From: Emydura subglobosa
Taxonomy: Eukaryota > Chordata > Testudines > Chelidae
Assembly (NCBI GenBank): GCA_007922225.1
Contig: ML679961.1
Span: forward strand, 74,660,652-74,724,651
Reading direction: 5' to 3'
Length of the DNA stretch: 64,000 nt
Below the pieces are notes generated by a model. It did no database searches and was not told the origin of the DNA. It saw nothing but the letters and a program-made list of their open reading frames with translations. Made by a program: the position numbers and the translations under genes. Shown piece by piece: positions 48,958-59,497 of this stretch (positions are counted from its first letter, which is position 1; each line of letters begins with the position of its first letter).

Positions 48958-50439
48958 AACTAACCAGTACAGGATGAATTAGAAAACTGAATATTCACAG
49001 TGAACTCTTCATCAGCTAGTTATGTAGGATGCAAACAATTCACAAAGGGTGAAATTCACTCCTCTGTAGAGGGCCAGCACAAGGCCTATGCGCTACCTTA
49101 TGCCTCATTTAATACCTAAGAAGAAATTGTTCATTTTGATTTATTTGCTCAGCTTTAATTCTTATTATTGTTTTGTGCACCAAAAATGAAGATGTTATCA
49201 TATCAGACTGTGCTTTCTCCTAATCCTCAAGACTTTAGTAAAAAGAGAATGCTACTTTAGCTATATCTTTTTAGGAGAAAAAGGACAACTTTAGCTTAAA
49301 TTAACTCAACAATTTATATGATGGAGAATTTAAGAAACAAAATTCAAAAGCAATATATTTGACAACCTACTCTTTGTTTTTGATGTATCTCTTCCATCTC
49401 TCCTAGCTGATTTTATCCTACAGGGGTGGGGGAGAGAAACTATGTGTCTCTCTCACTCCCAATATCACTGCAAGATGTAAATCAAAGTCATTTTGCTCTT
49501 TTTAAAATGCATTACTAATGCACACAGGTGTGGAGAAGAAAACCTAAAGGATATTAGCATTTTGACATCTAATTTTCTGTCCTCTGCGAGAAAGTAAATA
49601 AAAAAATGTCTGTCTGTTTTGGAAGGTTACCATGTGATAGACTAATTCTATTACTGTTGTTGGATCTCTTCACCTGATGTCACTAGGTGAAGCGTAAATC
49701 CAGTTAAACCAAAGGACTCACAACACTGTAGCAAAATCTTAGTATCTTGGATGTGGATTGTCAAACAAAAAAAATTAAGGATGTTGATGTACATGTCTCA
49801 AGGTCAAAGATACGAGGACACTCTGATAATATAACTATGTGTAGCTAACATGATCGAATGAAAATTACCAGGCTCCTCAATGACTCTATAAAGCATAGTG
49901 AAACCAGGAGTCAGTGATGAAAAAGAAATAAGACTGACACATATTGAGAGCCATCTGGGCTTTGCATCTACTTTTCAAAAATAAATGCTGCATTTATCCC
50001 CACTTGGAAAATATGAGATATTGAATTACTGACGTAAATGACTCCCTTTCCCCCTGAATTTTAACAAGTCATTCAAGCCTCACTGATTTAAACAATGAAA
50101 GAGAACAAATGATTGATCTTTATTATATGATTCAGCTCTATAATAAAATATAGCTGTCACTAATAGATTCAAGCAGATGTCACAATTTTTACCCACCATA
50201 GGGGTAGTTGGAAAAGAATATTCAGCAGTTGCAGTATAACTCTGGTTCCTCACATCTCCTGCTGAGTTATGGTCTGTACATTTCAGTCAACTAAAGTTTT
50301 ACTATATAGGCCAATGACAGCAGGCCAATAATATCTAACATATTTTTTTTTAAATTCTTGCCCACCTCACTTGCTGTTCAGCCCTCTTTCTTTATCACCT
50401 GGCTCATAGCATTCAGAAGAGCAAGGCACTGATGGTTAA
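48958..50439. other. AT-rich non-coding DNA
   Basis: At 49,048-49,110 the sequence GGGTGAAATTCACTCC...GCCAGCACAAGGCC is half of the palindromic repeat seen complete at 63,334. Otherwise nothing is recognised. Confidence 0.5.
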
Positions 50440-50671
50440 CGCACAAAAGCAAGAGTCAGTAGATGTGGATTATAATCCTGGCTTCAACACAGACTTCATC
50501 AGCGATGTTTATTGGGCAACAAACTTAGGCCACAATACTATCTTGAAGGCTGATTCATGCAGGTAGACCCTTGTATCCCCATAGGACACTGCTGCCTTCA
50601 CTGGGACTGTGCAGGGAGCTACCTACATCTGTGGATCAGTTTGCAGGACTGAGGCCCTAATCTCTCTCTCG

Positions 50672-50705
<34 letters not shown>

Positions 50706-50760
50706 CTCATTTTCTTCATCTGAAAACCATTAAAGGCATTACTTCCATCAATCCATGCTG
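50440..50760 (+). repeat. MIR-like fragment with insertion and (TC)n tract
   Basis: A MIR-type middle (GATTATAATCCTGGCTTC, 50,468) and a possible MIR 3' part (GCTCATTTTCTTCATCTGAAAACC, 50,705) are separated by unrelated sequence at about 50,548-50,660. That intervening sequence (ATTCATGCAGGTAGACCC, TTGCAGGACTGAGGCCC) belongs to another small repeat. The (TC)n microsatellite occupies 50,661-50,703, with one GCA interruption. Confidence 0.45.
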
Positions 50761-52077
50761 CAATTCCCATGGCTGTTGATAGGAGTTTTGTGCACATAGC
50801 CTTAATTGCTGGAACAGTAGAGAATCTTATAGTCCTAAATAATGCAGGGTTGAAAATTGGCCCGTTAGTATTTCATCGCTAATTGGTGCTCCCTATTGAA
50901 AGTTTAGATAGGCCTGAGCTGAGACTTCCATACCAAGATCCGAATTTACACAACATTTGGGGAAGATGCAGTTTTGGTGTTCTAATTCAGATCCATATTT
51001 TTACCCTATATTTTTATTTGGATTCAGAATAAAAAAAACATATAGTCATACAATGAAAAAAAATAATAGAGCCAGATATGCATATCAGATTATAACTTCA
51101 TGACTAATCAGATGAGATTAAAACAGCATCTAACAAGTAGGATGAAGTGTAATATCAGTTTATATTACTATGGGCTACATAAGACTTCCATGAAGGATTT
51201 TTTCTACTTTTGAAAAGAAGAGGTAATAAACAGTTTCTGAACAACATATCAGCTGTTTTCATTGTATTATGATGTAAAGAAAGAATTATGGATGCTCAAA
51301 AATAGTATTTCAGGAAGTCATATTGATCAGGGAGAGTCATCTTTATACTTGGGTCTCTTACCAATTAAGTTTATTAAAAATAATTCCATTAGTTCAGTCC
51401 AAAGATTGCTATATATAGTCCCTTGATTTTGTAAAGAATGTTGTAGTGGGATTGAATCAAGATGAGAAATTCAGCTCTTATTCAGAATCTGAATTTCCAC
51501 TTGGTTCTAGAGAGTGTGGATCAGGTGTTCGGTCTCAGAACTATTTGTAATGCAGAAGACTTAATGGTGCAAATTTGTCTCTTTTGGTCAAACCTATTAA
51601 TGTTCAGGATAAGACATACAAAATGAAGATCTTTTTACCAGTCCCTCTCAAAGATGCTTTTATTTACCCTTCAGCTCTGACATCTGCTTTCTTTTCTTAA
51701 AATGTCTAAAATCCAATTTATGAGATTAATTGCAGAAGTCATCCGTTGTTCTTCCCAAGAGAAGAAAAAAAGGACAAACCCAAGATCACCTTGAAATTTG
51801 TCTAAAGATAACATGGAATTTTCAACTGATTTTAAATTGATTTACATTTAATTTTTCCACACAGTCATTGTGTAATAGACAGATTTTGTGAACTCAAACC
51901 TTTGCTTTTTTTGCTATCAGACCAATTCTGAGATGTGCAACCCTAGTCAGATTTCTCTTTCCTGTCTTCTCTCCTGTATCTCTCAACAGTTGCCCCCAGG
52001 GTTCCTATGTCTCTCTTTCCCAGGCTTTTTTCCTTCTCTTGGGTTTATAAACTGGGACACATACACATATGCCTTGA
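50761..52077. other. AT-rich non-coding DNA
   Basis: Stretches near 50,940 (AGATCCGAATTTACACAAC) and 51,500 (CAGAATCTGAATTTCCACTTGG) look like shared debris of one old family. No gene is seen. Confidence 0.45.
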
Positions 52078-52444
52078 GGGTATGTCTACACTGCAATTTA
52101 AGATCAGGGTTAGTGAGATTTGAGTCAGCTGATCTGGGTTAGAGAATCATGGACTTGAGCATCTACACTGATTCTTAAACCTACATTAAGACTTTTCGAA
52201 GCCCTTGCTCAAACCTGGGCCTCTGGCATCCATACCATAGAACACTGACCCAAGTCAAACCAAACATATCCCAAAATATCTAGCACCCTCCTGAAATGTG
52301 GCTGCTCTAGCCCTTTGACTGTGGTGCACTGTGGGAAAACTTCATTGCCACCCTGAACATTTCAAGAAGTTTTAACGGCCCACCAACACAGCCTGCCAGA
52401 GAGTCATTTTGGTCTGAGCGCTCCCAGGAACCGAAGCCAGCAAC

Positions 52445-53731
52445 ATGGAGGAGGCACCTTTTGAAGAACTTCTCTTGTGCTTTCACTCCTGTGTCAGGAA
52501 ACAGGCACAGCTTCTATGCAGCACTGGTGGACATTTTGCGGGTGTGTTCTAACCCACCAAAAGTACTGGACAGATTTCATGAGAAGGAGGAGGCAGAGGA
52601 GGAAGAGTACTCTGGCATGGCAGACTTGCACTGTCAGATGCTGCTCTCAGTACAATTGAATAGCTCCTTGTGCCCCCTATAGACCATTGCTTCCGGCACA
52701 GGACCACAAGCACAGACTGATGGGATCACATCATCATGCAGACCTGGTAGATCCTGAACTTTTGCATGAAGAAAGCAACATATCTGAAGCTTTGTGAGCA
52801 GCTTGTGCTGACACTCCAGTGTAAAGACACACACACACGAGGACACCCTTGCCTGTCCAGAAGCAGTTGCTATAACTACAGTCTGGAAGCTAGCTACTCC
52901 AGACTGCTACCAGTCTGTTGACAACCAGTTTGGTGTTGGAAAGCTGACTATGAGTAAAGTGGCGGTGGAGGTTTTTGAGGCAAGTAGATGTGTGGTTTAC
53001 CCCAACGTCATCAGCATTAAAGACATTCCTGAGGTAACTGCTGGCTTGAGAGAATGGGGTTTCATAACTGTGCTGGAGCCATTGATGGAACTCATGTGGC
53101 CATAGCTTGCCCTCCACAAGAAGCACGTGAATACCTAAACCACAAAGAATACTCCATTGTTATGCAAAGCTTCGTGCACCACAGAGACTGATTTATGAAT
53201 GTCAGCATGGGCTTCACTGGTTCACAATACCAGAGTTTTTCACCAGTTGGACATCTACATTCATGGACAGGCTGGGACACTATTCCCATCAAATGATATT
53301 GTCATAAATGGAGTTACTGTCCCCCGCATTCTCCCCTTTGCCTTGGCTTATGAAACCATGTCCTGACTTCAGAGACCCTGGCAAAAGAATGTTTACTTAC
53401 ACTCTCAGCAGGTATAAAATGGTAGTTGAATGTGTTTTTGGCAGATTAAAATCTCATTGGAGGTGTCTACAGACCCGTTTGGATGACAGTGTCATCAATA
53501 CTGTCTGCATTACTGGGGATGGCTGTGCTCTTCACAATCTTTGTGAAGCCAGAGGTGAGCCATTTCCCCCTGAATGGACATATGACAGTGAGGGGGATGC
53601 TGAATTGGTATACTCAGCCAGAAAGTGCACCTACCACAGCTGGGGCTGGCTGCACCTGGGCAACAGAAGTCAGGGATGCCTTGTGTTCTCACATTCTGGA
53701 TTTGCATGGCCCAGTGGAAGAGGTGGAATAG
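52445..53731 (+). pseudogene. HARBI1-like Harbinger transposase, degenerate
   Basis: The first ATG is at 52,445 (MEEAPFEELLLCF...). Recognisable blocks then follow in shifting frames: LPVQKQ...VWKLATP with DNQFGVGK (52,840-52,945); GFHNCAGAIDGTHVAIACP (about 53,060-53,110), which holds the first catalytic Asp in GAIDGTH; REYLNHKEYSIVMQ; ALAYE/LPWLMKPCPDF; then YTLSRYKMVVECVFGRLKSH (about 53,400-53,460), with the catalytic Glu in VVECVFGR; RCLQTRLDD; HNLCEARGEPFPPEW; and EVRDALCSHI close to a stop at 53,729-53,731. The second Asp block (GWxGxxHD) has decayed to SWTGWDT. Several stops and frameshifts interrupt the chain. I see no sign of domestication. Confidence 0.8.
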
Positions 53732-53925
53732 CACCTGTAAGAATGTGCTGGGGCAGGGGTAGAAGGGGCTAATTCATTAGGGGTATCTGGTGCTTGGGAG
53801 AGGTGTGGGCTTGAATGGTATGGGTTCATATAAGGAAGTTGTGAAGTGAGAATTGCTGTACTTAACTGCATAGAGGAATAGTGGTTGGTTAGTAATGTAT
53901 ATTTGCACCTGATGATGTTTTTAGC

Positions 53926-54004
53926 TTTATTATCTCAAATCATGATTGTGTGATGTGGAGCAGTGACAGCAATAAACTTTCTTGATGACATAAAAGGCTT
54001 TATT
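53926..54004. promoter_or_regulatory. convergent polyadenylation signals
   Basis: AATAAA lies on the plus strand at 53,971-53,976, downstream of the transposase. On the minus strand AATAAA occurs at 53,999-54,004 and again at 53,926-53,931, downstream of the accessory gene. The 3' ends of the two convergent genes would therefore have overlapped by some tens of bases. This supports the tail-to-tail reading of the element. Confidence 0.5.
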
Positions 54005-54199
54005 TGTAAACAACTATTAAGACAGTACAACAACCACCCATTGCTAGACAGGCCAGCTGCCATTACAACACCCCAAAACAAGGAACAGAAGAACATTTCC
54101 AAAAGAAAAATCCAAAAAAGTACAGGAAACAGTGCAAATATGACACAACCCCCCCCCTGCCTCTGCATTCTCCTTTCCCTTCTTTCTCTGTTTTCCACT

Positions 54200-54620
54200 C
54201 TAGCTGCCAAAGGAACGGGTGGAGGTTTCCAGAAAAGAGGGGTACAAGAAGGAAGGCTGCATGGGATTTTGTTGCCTTGCCCAGTCGCTCACAGGGCTTG
54301 AGTGCATAGGCCATTCCAACATGGAGTTGTCCAAGCTACTTCTGGACTGAGAGTACATTGCAGGGGGATCAGGCCAGGGTGTGGGATACGCAGCAGGAGC
54401 CAGTGCTCTTCCAGCCATGATGGACATGAGTGACTCAAAATGTTCTCTCTGTTGAGCTCTGTCCTCCTCCCTTAGCTGCCATTCCTATTCCAGGAACTGC
54501 ATTACGAATGCCTCTCCCTCACTGAAACCCTGTCCTGCAGCTGCACTGTGAGCCTCAGCCTTTTATCCTGCCTCTGAGCATGCCATTGATGCAGCCTTAC
54601 TTACTTCTGCATCTGGTACT
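54200..54620 (-). pseudogene. Myb/SANT-type Harbinger accessory protein, C-terminal remnant
   Basis: On the minus strand the chain reads QEYQ-like, then MQFLE.EWQLREEDRAQQREHFESLMSIM (a charged helix) and a Pro/Ser/Gln-rich tail (YPTPWPDPPAMYSQ...PSFLYPSFLETSTRSFGS) ending at a stop near 54,200. A charged coiled-coil-like helix with a QREH pattern and a Pro-rich tail is what I expect at the C terminus of the Myb-like DNA-binding partner of Harbinger transposases. The N-terminal Myb/trihelix domain itself was not recognised upstream (54,620-54,980), where stops are dense. Identification depends partly on position in the element. Confidence 0.45.
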
Positions 54621-54988
54621 GGATTTGCTTGTCAGCCTCTCAAAAACTTCGACCATAACTTCGTCACAGAAACACTTTCACTTGGAATGATCCATGAAGG
54701 TACATTAGGCCAGGGGTCAAGTTCTGGGTGTACAGTAGCCAGTGGAGGTCGAGGGGGCTGAAATAGGACAAGAAACGGAGAGTTGTTGTCTAAAGTAGCC
54801 TCATGGAGGAGCACAGAATTAATTCTTGTGGAATCTCAAGGACATAAAATATTACGTTTCAAAACTGAACTAAAATATATTGTGAAAGGGATGCTTCAGG
54901 CCACAGAATCTCTCTGAACACAGCCTGGCAAATCGCAGTTTCAGAAGATTTTGTGTGGATGGAAGGTAGGGGGTAGGCTTGAGACTGA

Positions 54989-55283
54989 GGCCTGAACTAC
55001 GCTGCCTGCAGCATTGACAGGAGATACGCAAGCTATGTACTGAAACTTGTATATCTCCCATCGAATTACTAATGTTCCCTTTCTGCAGTGTCTCTACTGC
55101 ATTGCGTCGACAAGAAACACCCTCCGGTCAACACAGCATTACTCTTTTTAGGGAGTGGATTTACTGTGTTGGCTGGATAGCACTTCCAGGATCGATTGTG
55201 CAGGTCTCCATTGCCCACTCAATCAATCCCACTGCATTGACCTGTGGAGCCTGACACAGCCCCAGCAGTATAGACATACCCAA
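54989..55283. mobile_element. nested MITE near the Harbinger right end
   Basis: It runs from GGCCTGAACTACGCTGCCTG to CAGCAGTATAGACATACCC, imperfect inverted ends of the same TGTCTACACTGC family. The inside has TGTATATCTCCCATCGAATTA and CATTGCGTCGACAAG, then GGATCGATTGTGCAG. Its right end lies just inside the right end of the larger element, as expected for insertion of a MITE into its own parent-type element. Confidence 0.5.
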
Positions 55284-55323
55284 TGTCTGAGCCTAGGCTT
55301 ACATTGCAGTATAGACATATTCT

Positions 55324-56955
55324 GAGAAGTTATTCCAGAGAGTTAAGCAGGTGGTCTGAAGTAGTATATCAAAGTGGATTGCTCTTAAGTGTTGGGTGAT
55401 TGGTGGTTTTCTGCATCCATTGTACTCTCTCCAGCCTATGTAAAGTCAGCCTATTCTTGAATTTACTGCTTATTTTCATACTGTAAACTCCCTTACAATA
55501 ATAAGACAAACATCTAGAGCATATAGTGTTCATAATTTATTACAGAGCAGACTTGAACACTTCACACTACTTTTGCAGGCTATCTGCAGCCTCAAACTTT
55601 CATCAGTGTGCTGGTTTATATCCATCAGAAACACTGACACAAACATTTTTTAAAAATCCATCTCAAATTTGGAAGCTTTCCCTTGCAACCATAAAAGCAA
55701 GAAACTTTGGGAGTGAACTCTTCTAAAGCACCTAAAGAGTGTTGGAGCACAAGTCCCATTGACTGGTAATAGGATTTGTGCACTGAAATCCCCTAGGGAC
55801 TTTGAAAATCTCCCCCTTACTTTTTAAATGAGACCTTACATTCTGGAGCACAAGATGCAGTTCTTTGGTAAAGCAAAGGCTCGTGAAGCAAGTGGAAACT
55901 TGCGAAATTTTACTGTTCTCTGTACTTCTCTCTCTCTTCTAAAGAATGCTCTATCACAGTAATTGGATTAGCTGAAATAAAACAATGCAATCTCCATAAC
56001 CTATCCTGTGTTACCCAATCCTCCTAAATTCTCATTCGGCAAATGTATTTTGTCCTATATGATGTTCTGTTGTAGAATGCAGCCCAAGTCGATAGTGGCT
56101 AAAAATTAGCATGAGATGGTTATTTGCTGGTCTATCTGAAATGTCTTAATGGTATCCATCCAAGTGTTCACACCATAAAAGCCATTACCACCTTTGGCAT
56201 TGATTAGCAACCTTGCTAGAATTCTTAGTTTAGTGGCTAAAGGATGGAATGGACCACAGAAACTAATTTATTCTGTCAACCTGAGCAAGGGTTTGTCAAG
56301 ATCATGTCTGAAGAACATTGTCAGGGAGTAGTGACAAAAAACCTTCACAGCCATTGCCCATTGTGTGTGACCTGTGAATGCAGTGAAGACTTCAGTCTTC
56401 TGCTTATCTAAGCAATAAACTGATACAATCATTTTGTAAATCTTGCATTCGGGGACTGGAAGTGAAGTTCCCTAAAGAAATGAGAATTAATTTTTTTACA
56501 AATTCTCCCATACTCAGCACCTATGACATACTGTATCATTCAAAGAACATTCAGAATTAATTATTTTTCAGTTGCTCTGTAATGTAATGTGCTTGTCCTC
56601 CACTGAGATTTATCACTTGATAAATTGTGTGGTAACATGTGTAGTCAAATGTAATTTGCCACTGGAGTTTTTAATGAGTCTTTCAATTTTTCAGTAGAAA
56701 GTGAATAGTTTATTGAATTATGGCCAGCAACTGAAAGTTTTTTATTGACTCCCGCACAGGAAAACTATTATTCTAACTATCTAGGAGACTTGGCTACAGT
56801 CCAGTCTCTCTCTTATTGTAATTAATTACACCACATTTTATTTTGTAAACATGTTTTGAATGTTCAGGTTAGAACAAAAGTATTTCTGTGGACAGAGCAT
56901 AATCATCTATCAGTTTAACAATATCAGAACTTATTTTAAATCCAAAAGCATATAT
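55324..56955. other. non-coding DNA
   Basis: The part 56,080-56,340 (GATAGTGGCTAAAAATTAGC...GTTTAGTGGCTAAAGGATGG) reads like an old interspersed repeat that I cannot name. No gene is visible. Confidence 0.45.
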
Positions 56956-56959
56956 TTCT

Positions 56960-58275
56960 TTCAGAAGAGCTCAGACTGCTGCCTTCTCCTTCCTAGCTTT
57001 CTCATATCTCATGTTATTCCCTTCCTGTCTATCCAAAACACAGAAGCAGCCACTCAAATAAATCCTTCTCTGAACAAAGTAGCACATTCTAGTCTTTACC
57101 TTCAAGGCTCTATACAGCTTAGCCCCCAACTACATCTCTGCTCTTGCCTTGTAGGGCATGGGTGGCATTTAGCCCAGGTGATCAGCACCCATGTCTGAGC
57201 ACCCAGATTAGCCTAGGCATAAAAAGCCACACTGCAAAGGCATACTTGAGTTTTTGTGTCTTCACTGCTGCAGCACTTCTTTCATGTATCACTAGGAATC
57301 CTGGGGACATATCCCATAGTTCTTTGTACTGCACTAAGCTAAGCTGCTCTCTGATTCCTTCCCAGTGAAATGTAGGAGAACTTGTCTGTCCTTCTGGGTA
57401 TGCAGGGAAAATTGTGGGAAGGCATTTTAGGACTATTAGCATTCAAGCAATTTAGTCTTTATCCTTACTGCAAAGTGGTTATGTTGCCAGCTGGAGTGAA
57501 AGTTGCACCTGGGCTCTAGACTGTACCCCCTACGTTGATTCAGCTAGCCTAAGTTTAAAGCACCACCAAAAGGCTCAAAAGGCTCAGGAGGAGGGTTAGA
57601 GGAAACACCTGAGTAAGAGTCTCAGTTAACTCTGCAGTGAAGACACACACTTGTTATGATCTTCATTTCCAACTTAGCTAACCAATGGCTGAGCATCGTC
57701 TCTCCCTTTATTTCCTTTTGTTTTACTGCATGACTAAAATGATCTTCCTACCCCAGTTCCCCAGCACGCTTCTTCTCTTCATTCAAATCACTCCTAACAA
57801 GCCATTTCCTTCCTCAAATTCCGCAGACGCTAACCCATCTCATTATTACACCATCACTTTCCCAGTTATGTGGAACAGCTGTTATTGCCGTGTTAGAATT
57901 GTGAGGGAGGTGTGGTGGTAGAGGCCAATGTTTATCCTCCATCAAGGCTCTGGGCTGCAGGCATCAGAGAGCTACAGCGTGCAATCTATGCAAGGCTCTG
58001 GCTGTTGTTAGGTTAAAAACATACAATGTTTAAATAAAGGTATTTAATTGATAAATATACACTCTAGCTTTCATGAGAAGAACCCTATATTATTAATCGC
58101 ACACACAAGTTCTAAATTATCTCCATATGGGACTCGATCTGGCCTGCCCTGTCCTCTTCACTCTCCTCCCCATTTCAGTGATCTATGTCTTCCTTCTACA
58201 ATATAATCTTTTCAGACCAGGGACCATGTATTTATATGCCTCCCATTTAACAAGCGATGAATAAATATATAATAA
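56960..58275 (+). repeat. L2-like LINE 3' end, split by a MITE
   Basis: Part one (56,960-57,140) has CTTCTCCTTCCTAGCTTTC, TCTAGTCTTTACCTTCAAGG and CTCTATACAGCTTAGCCCC. Part two (57,720-57,870 and 58,140-58,275) has CTTCTCTTCATTCAAATCAC, CCTAACAAGCCATTTCC, TTCAGACCAGGGACCATG and a GAATAAATATATAATAATGG tail. The order fits an L2-type 3' end. The interruption is the MITE at 57,256-57,646 with some further non-repeat sequence. Confidence 0.45.
57256..57646. mobile_element. 391-bp MITE inserted in the L2-like element
   Basis: GTGTCTTCACTGC at 57,256 is exactly inverted as GCAGTGAAGACAC at 57,634-57,646. There is no coding capacity. The left boundary could be a little further out, because 57,156-57,250 also does not look like L2. 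Confidence 0.5.
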
Positions 58276-58995
58276 TGGTGAATATGAAGATTACTGGTAT
58301 ATATGATAAGGTAGTTAAAAAAGATCGCCAGGAGCCAATTAATACAGGGTTGTTGGCGTCCAAGCCTCGAAGTCAGAGGATGATGTGCTGTCGAAATGAG
58401 TCCAAGGTAGAACAGCAGGGAGCAGAGCAGCACATCCAGCAGCTAATAGCTGCTGTCTATGGGGGATAGAATGGACTGCCTTGCTTGGAAAGAAGTTAAA
58501 GGATTCATGAGAGGAAACCCACCTTTTACTTTGTCACCTACCTTTTACTTTATTTTGTTTTCCTATATTTTACTCTACTAATGCAAAATAACAGAGGAGC
58601 CTAAAGAGGCATTCAAATGAGGTTGAAACATTTCTCTGCACGCACATGTACTTGTATAAATAACATTGAACTACAGCCAAGAATCGCAGCCCTATGTCAC
58701 TGGGGAGCAAATCATGACCTGTAGGCCCCAAGTCAGCCAATAATGTGCATTATTTAAAAGTCATTCTTAGGTCCTATTGAAGTCATTGGGTGTTATGCAC
58801 ATGCTTATGTGCTTTTCTGAATCAGGGCCTTAGCCAGTGGTCAGAGCAGGAGGCAGGGGGCATTGTCCCATGAAGAGTTTAGGGAGAGGCACTGTGCCTC
58901 ATATAAACATAATCCCCCTCCAAGTGACCTGATTTGCAAGGAGATTGAGCAGGTTGCAATGTACTTTTGGGTGGTGTCATCTGCTCTTCTCAGTG
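58276..58995. other. non-coding DNA
   Basis: At 58,760-58,830 is a CCTATTGAAGTCATTGGG...GTGCTTTTCTGAATCAGGGCC half-palindrome of the common hairpin type. Nothing else is recognised. Confidence 0.5.
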
Positions 58996-59497
58996 TAGGG
59001 TGACCATATGTCTGTTTTTGGCATGGACAGTGCCTTTTTTAAGCCCTGTCCTGACCGTCCCGACTTTTTTGGCAAAACTGGGCATTTGTTCCATCTCCTC
59101 TTGATCATTATTTGACAATATCAAATGGGACAAATGCCCAGTTTTACCAAAAAATTGCGGTGCGACCCCTACCTGGAAGTGGAGGAATGTGTAGGAGGGC
59201 AAGTGGTGACTCCAACCCCATGCATGGGGGCGGGAGTGGGCAGAGCGAGCAGTGATGCCAGCCCCACGTGGGAATGAGGAAGGGCAGGAGGAGTGCAAGT
59301 GGCGATGCCAGCCTCTTGCAGCGGGTAGGCAGGGCTCAGGCAAGTTGTGACTCCAGCCTTACATGGACAGGAGGGGACAGGGCTCCAGCAATGCCAGCTT
59401 CATGACGATGGGGGGATGGGGTAGGGCTCAGGCGAGCATCTTGGGCTAGCCCTGCGTGGTGTCCTGTTTTCCCTTGGGGAAATGTGTTCGCCCTATC
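58996..59497. mobile_element. hairpin MITE with internal minisatellite, about 500 bp
   Basis: The left end TAGGGTGACCATATGTCTG and the right end AAATGTGTTCGCCCTA are imperfect inverted repeats. A strong internal hairpin (59,069-59,093 with 59,126-59,150; 23 of 25 positions pair) carries TTTGGCAAAACTGGGCATTT. To its right lies a GC-rich ~46-bp minisatellite (59,199-59,440). The terminal TAGGGTGACCA motif is shared with the 122-bp MITE at 19,113. I remember this composite as common in turtles and crocodilians. Confidence 0.7.
59199..59440 (+). repeat. minisatellite, ~46-bp unit, about five degenerate copies
   Basis: Each unit starts with G(C/G)AAG(T/C).GTGA(C/T)(T/G)CCAGCC and continues with G/A-rich sequence (GGGGGCGGGAGTGGGCAGA, GGGAATGAGGAAGGGC, GGGTAGGCAGGGCTCAG, GACAGGAGGGGACAGGGCTC, ATGGGGTAGGGCTCAG). 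Unit lengths vary between about 45 and 50 bp. Confidence 0.65.

Larger units (their letters stand above)
52078..55323. mobile_element. Harbinger/PIF transposon relic, about 3.2 kb, two genes
   Basis: The left end GGGTATGTCTACACTGCAAT (52,078) is inverted at the right as ATTGCAGTATAGACATATTC (ending about 55,323), so both termini survive. Inside are a HARBI1-like transposase on the plus strand and a Myb/SANT-type accessory remnant on the minus strand, facing each other tail to tail. This two-gene composition is known for vertebrate Harbinger elements. A smaller MITE has inserted near the right end (54,989-55,283). Both genes are broken, so the element is dead. The 3-bp target duplication could not be determined with certainty. 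Confidence 0.75.

Noticed and set aside
50661..50703. (TC)n tract as a regulatory GAGA-type element
   Set aside because: It is a simple microsatellite next to a MIR fragment; no gene is nearby to regulate.
52445..53731. domesticated HARBI1 host gene
   Set aside because: The coding chain contains several stops and frameshifts and still lies between transposon termini, so it is a dead transposase and not the host gene.
53935..54210. minus-strand 91-codon frame (MAARVENRERRERRMQRQ...) as the Harbinger accessory protein
   Set aside because: It lies in a different frame, past the stop that ends the better accessory frame, and overlaps its polyadenylation signals. It is more likely 3' untranslated sequence.
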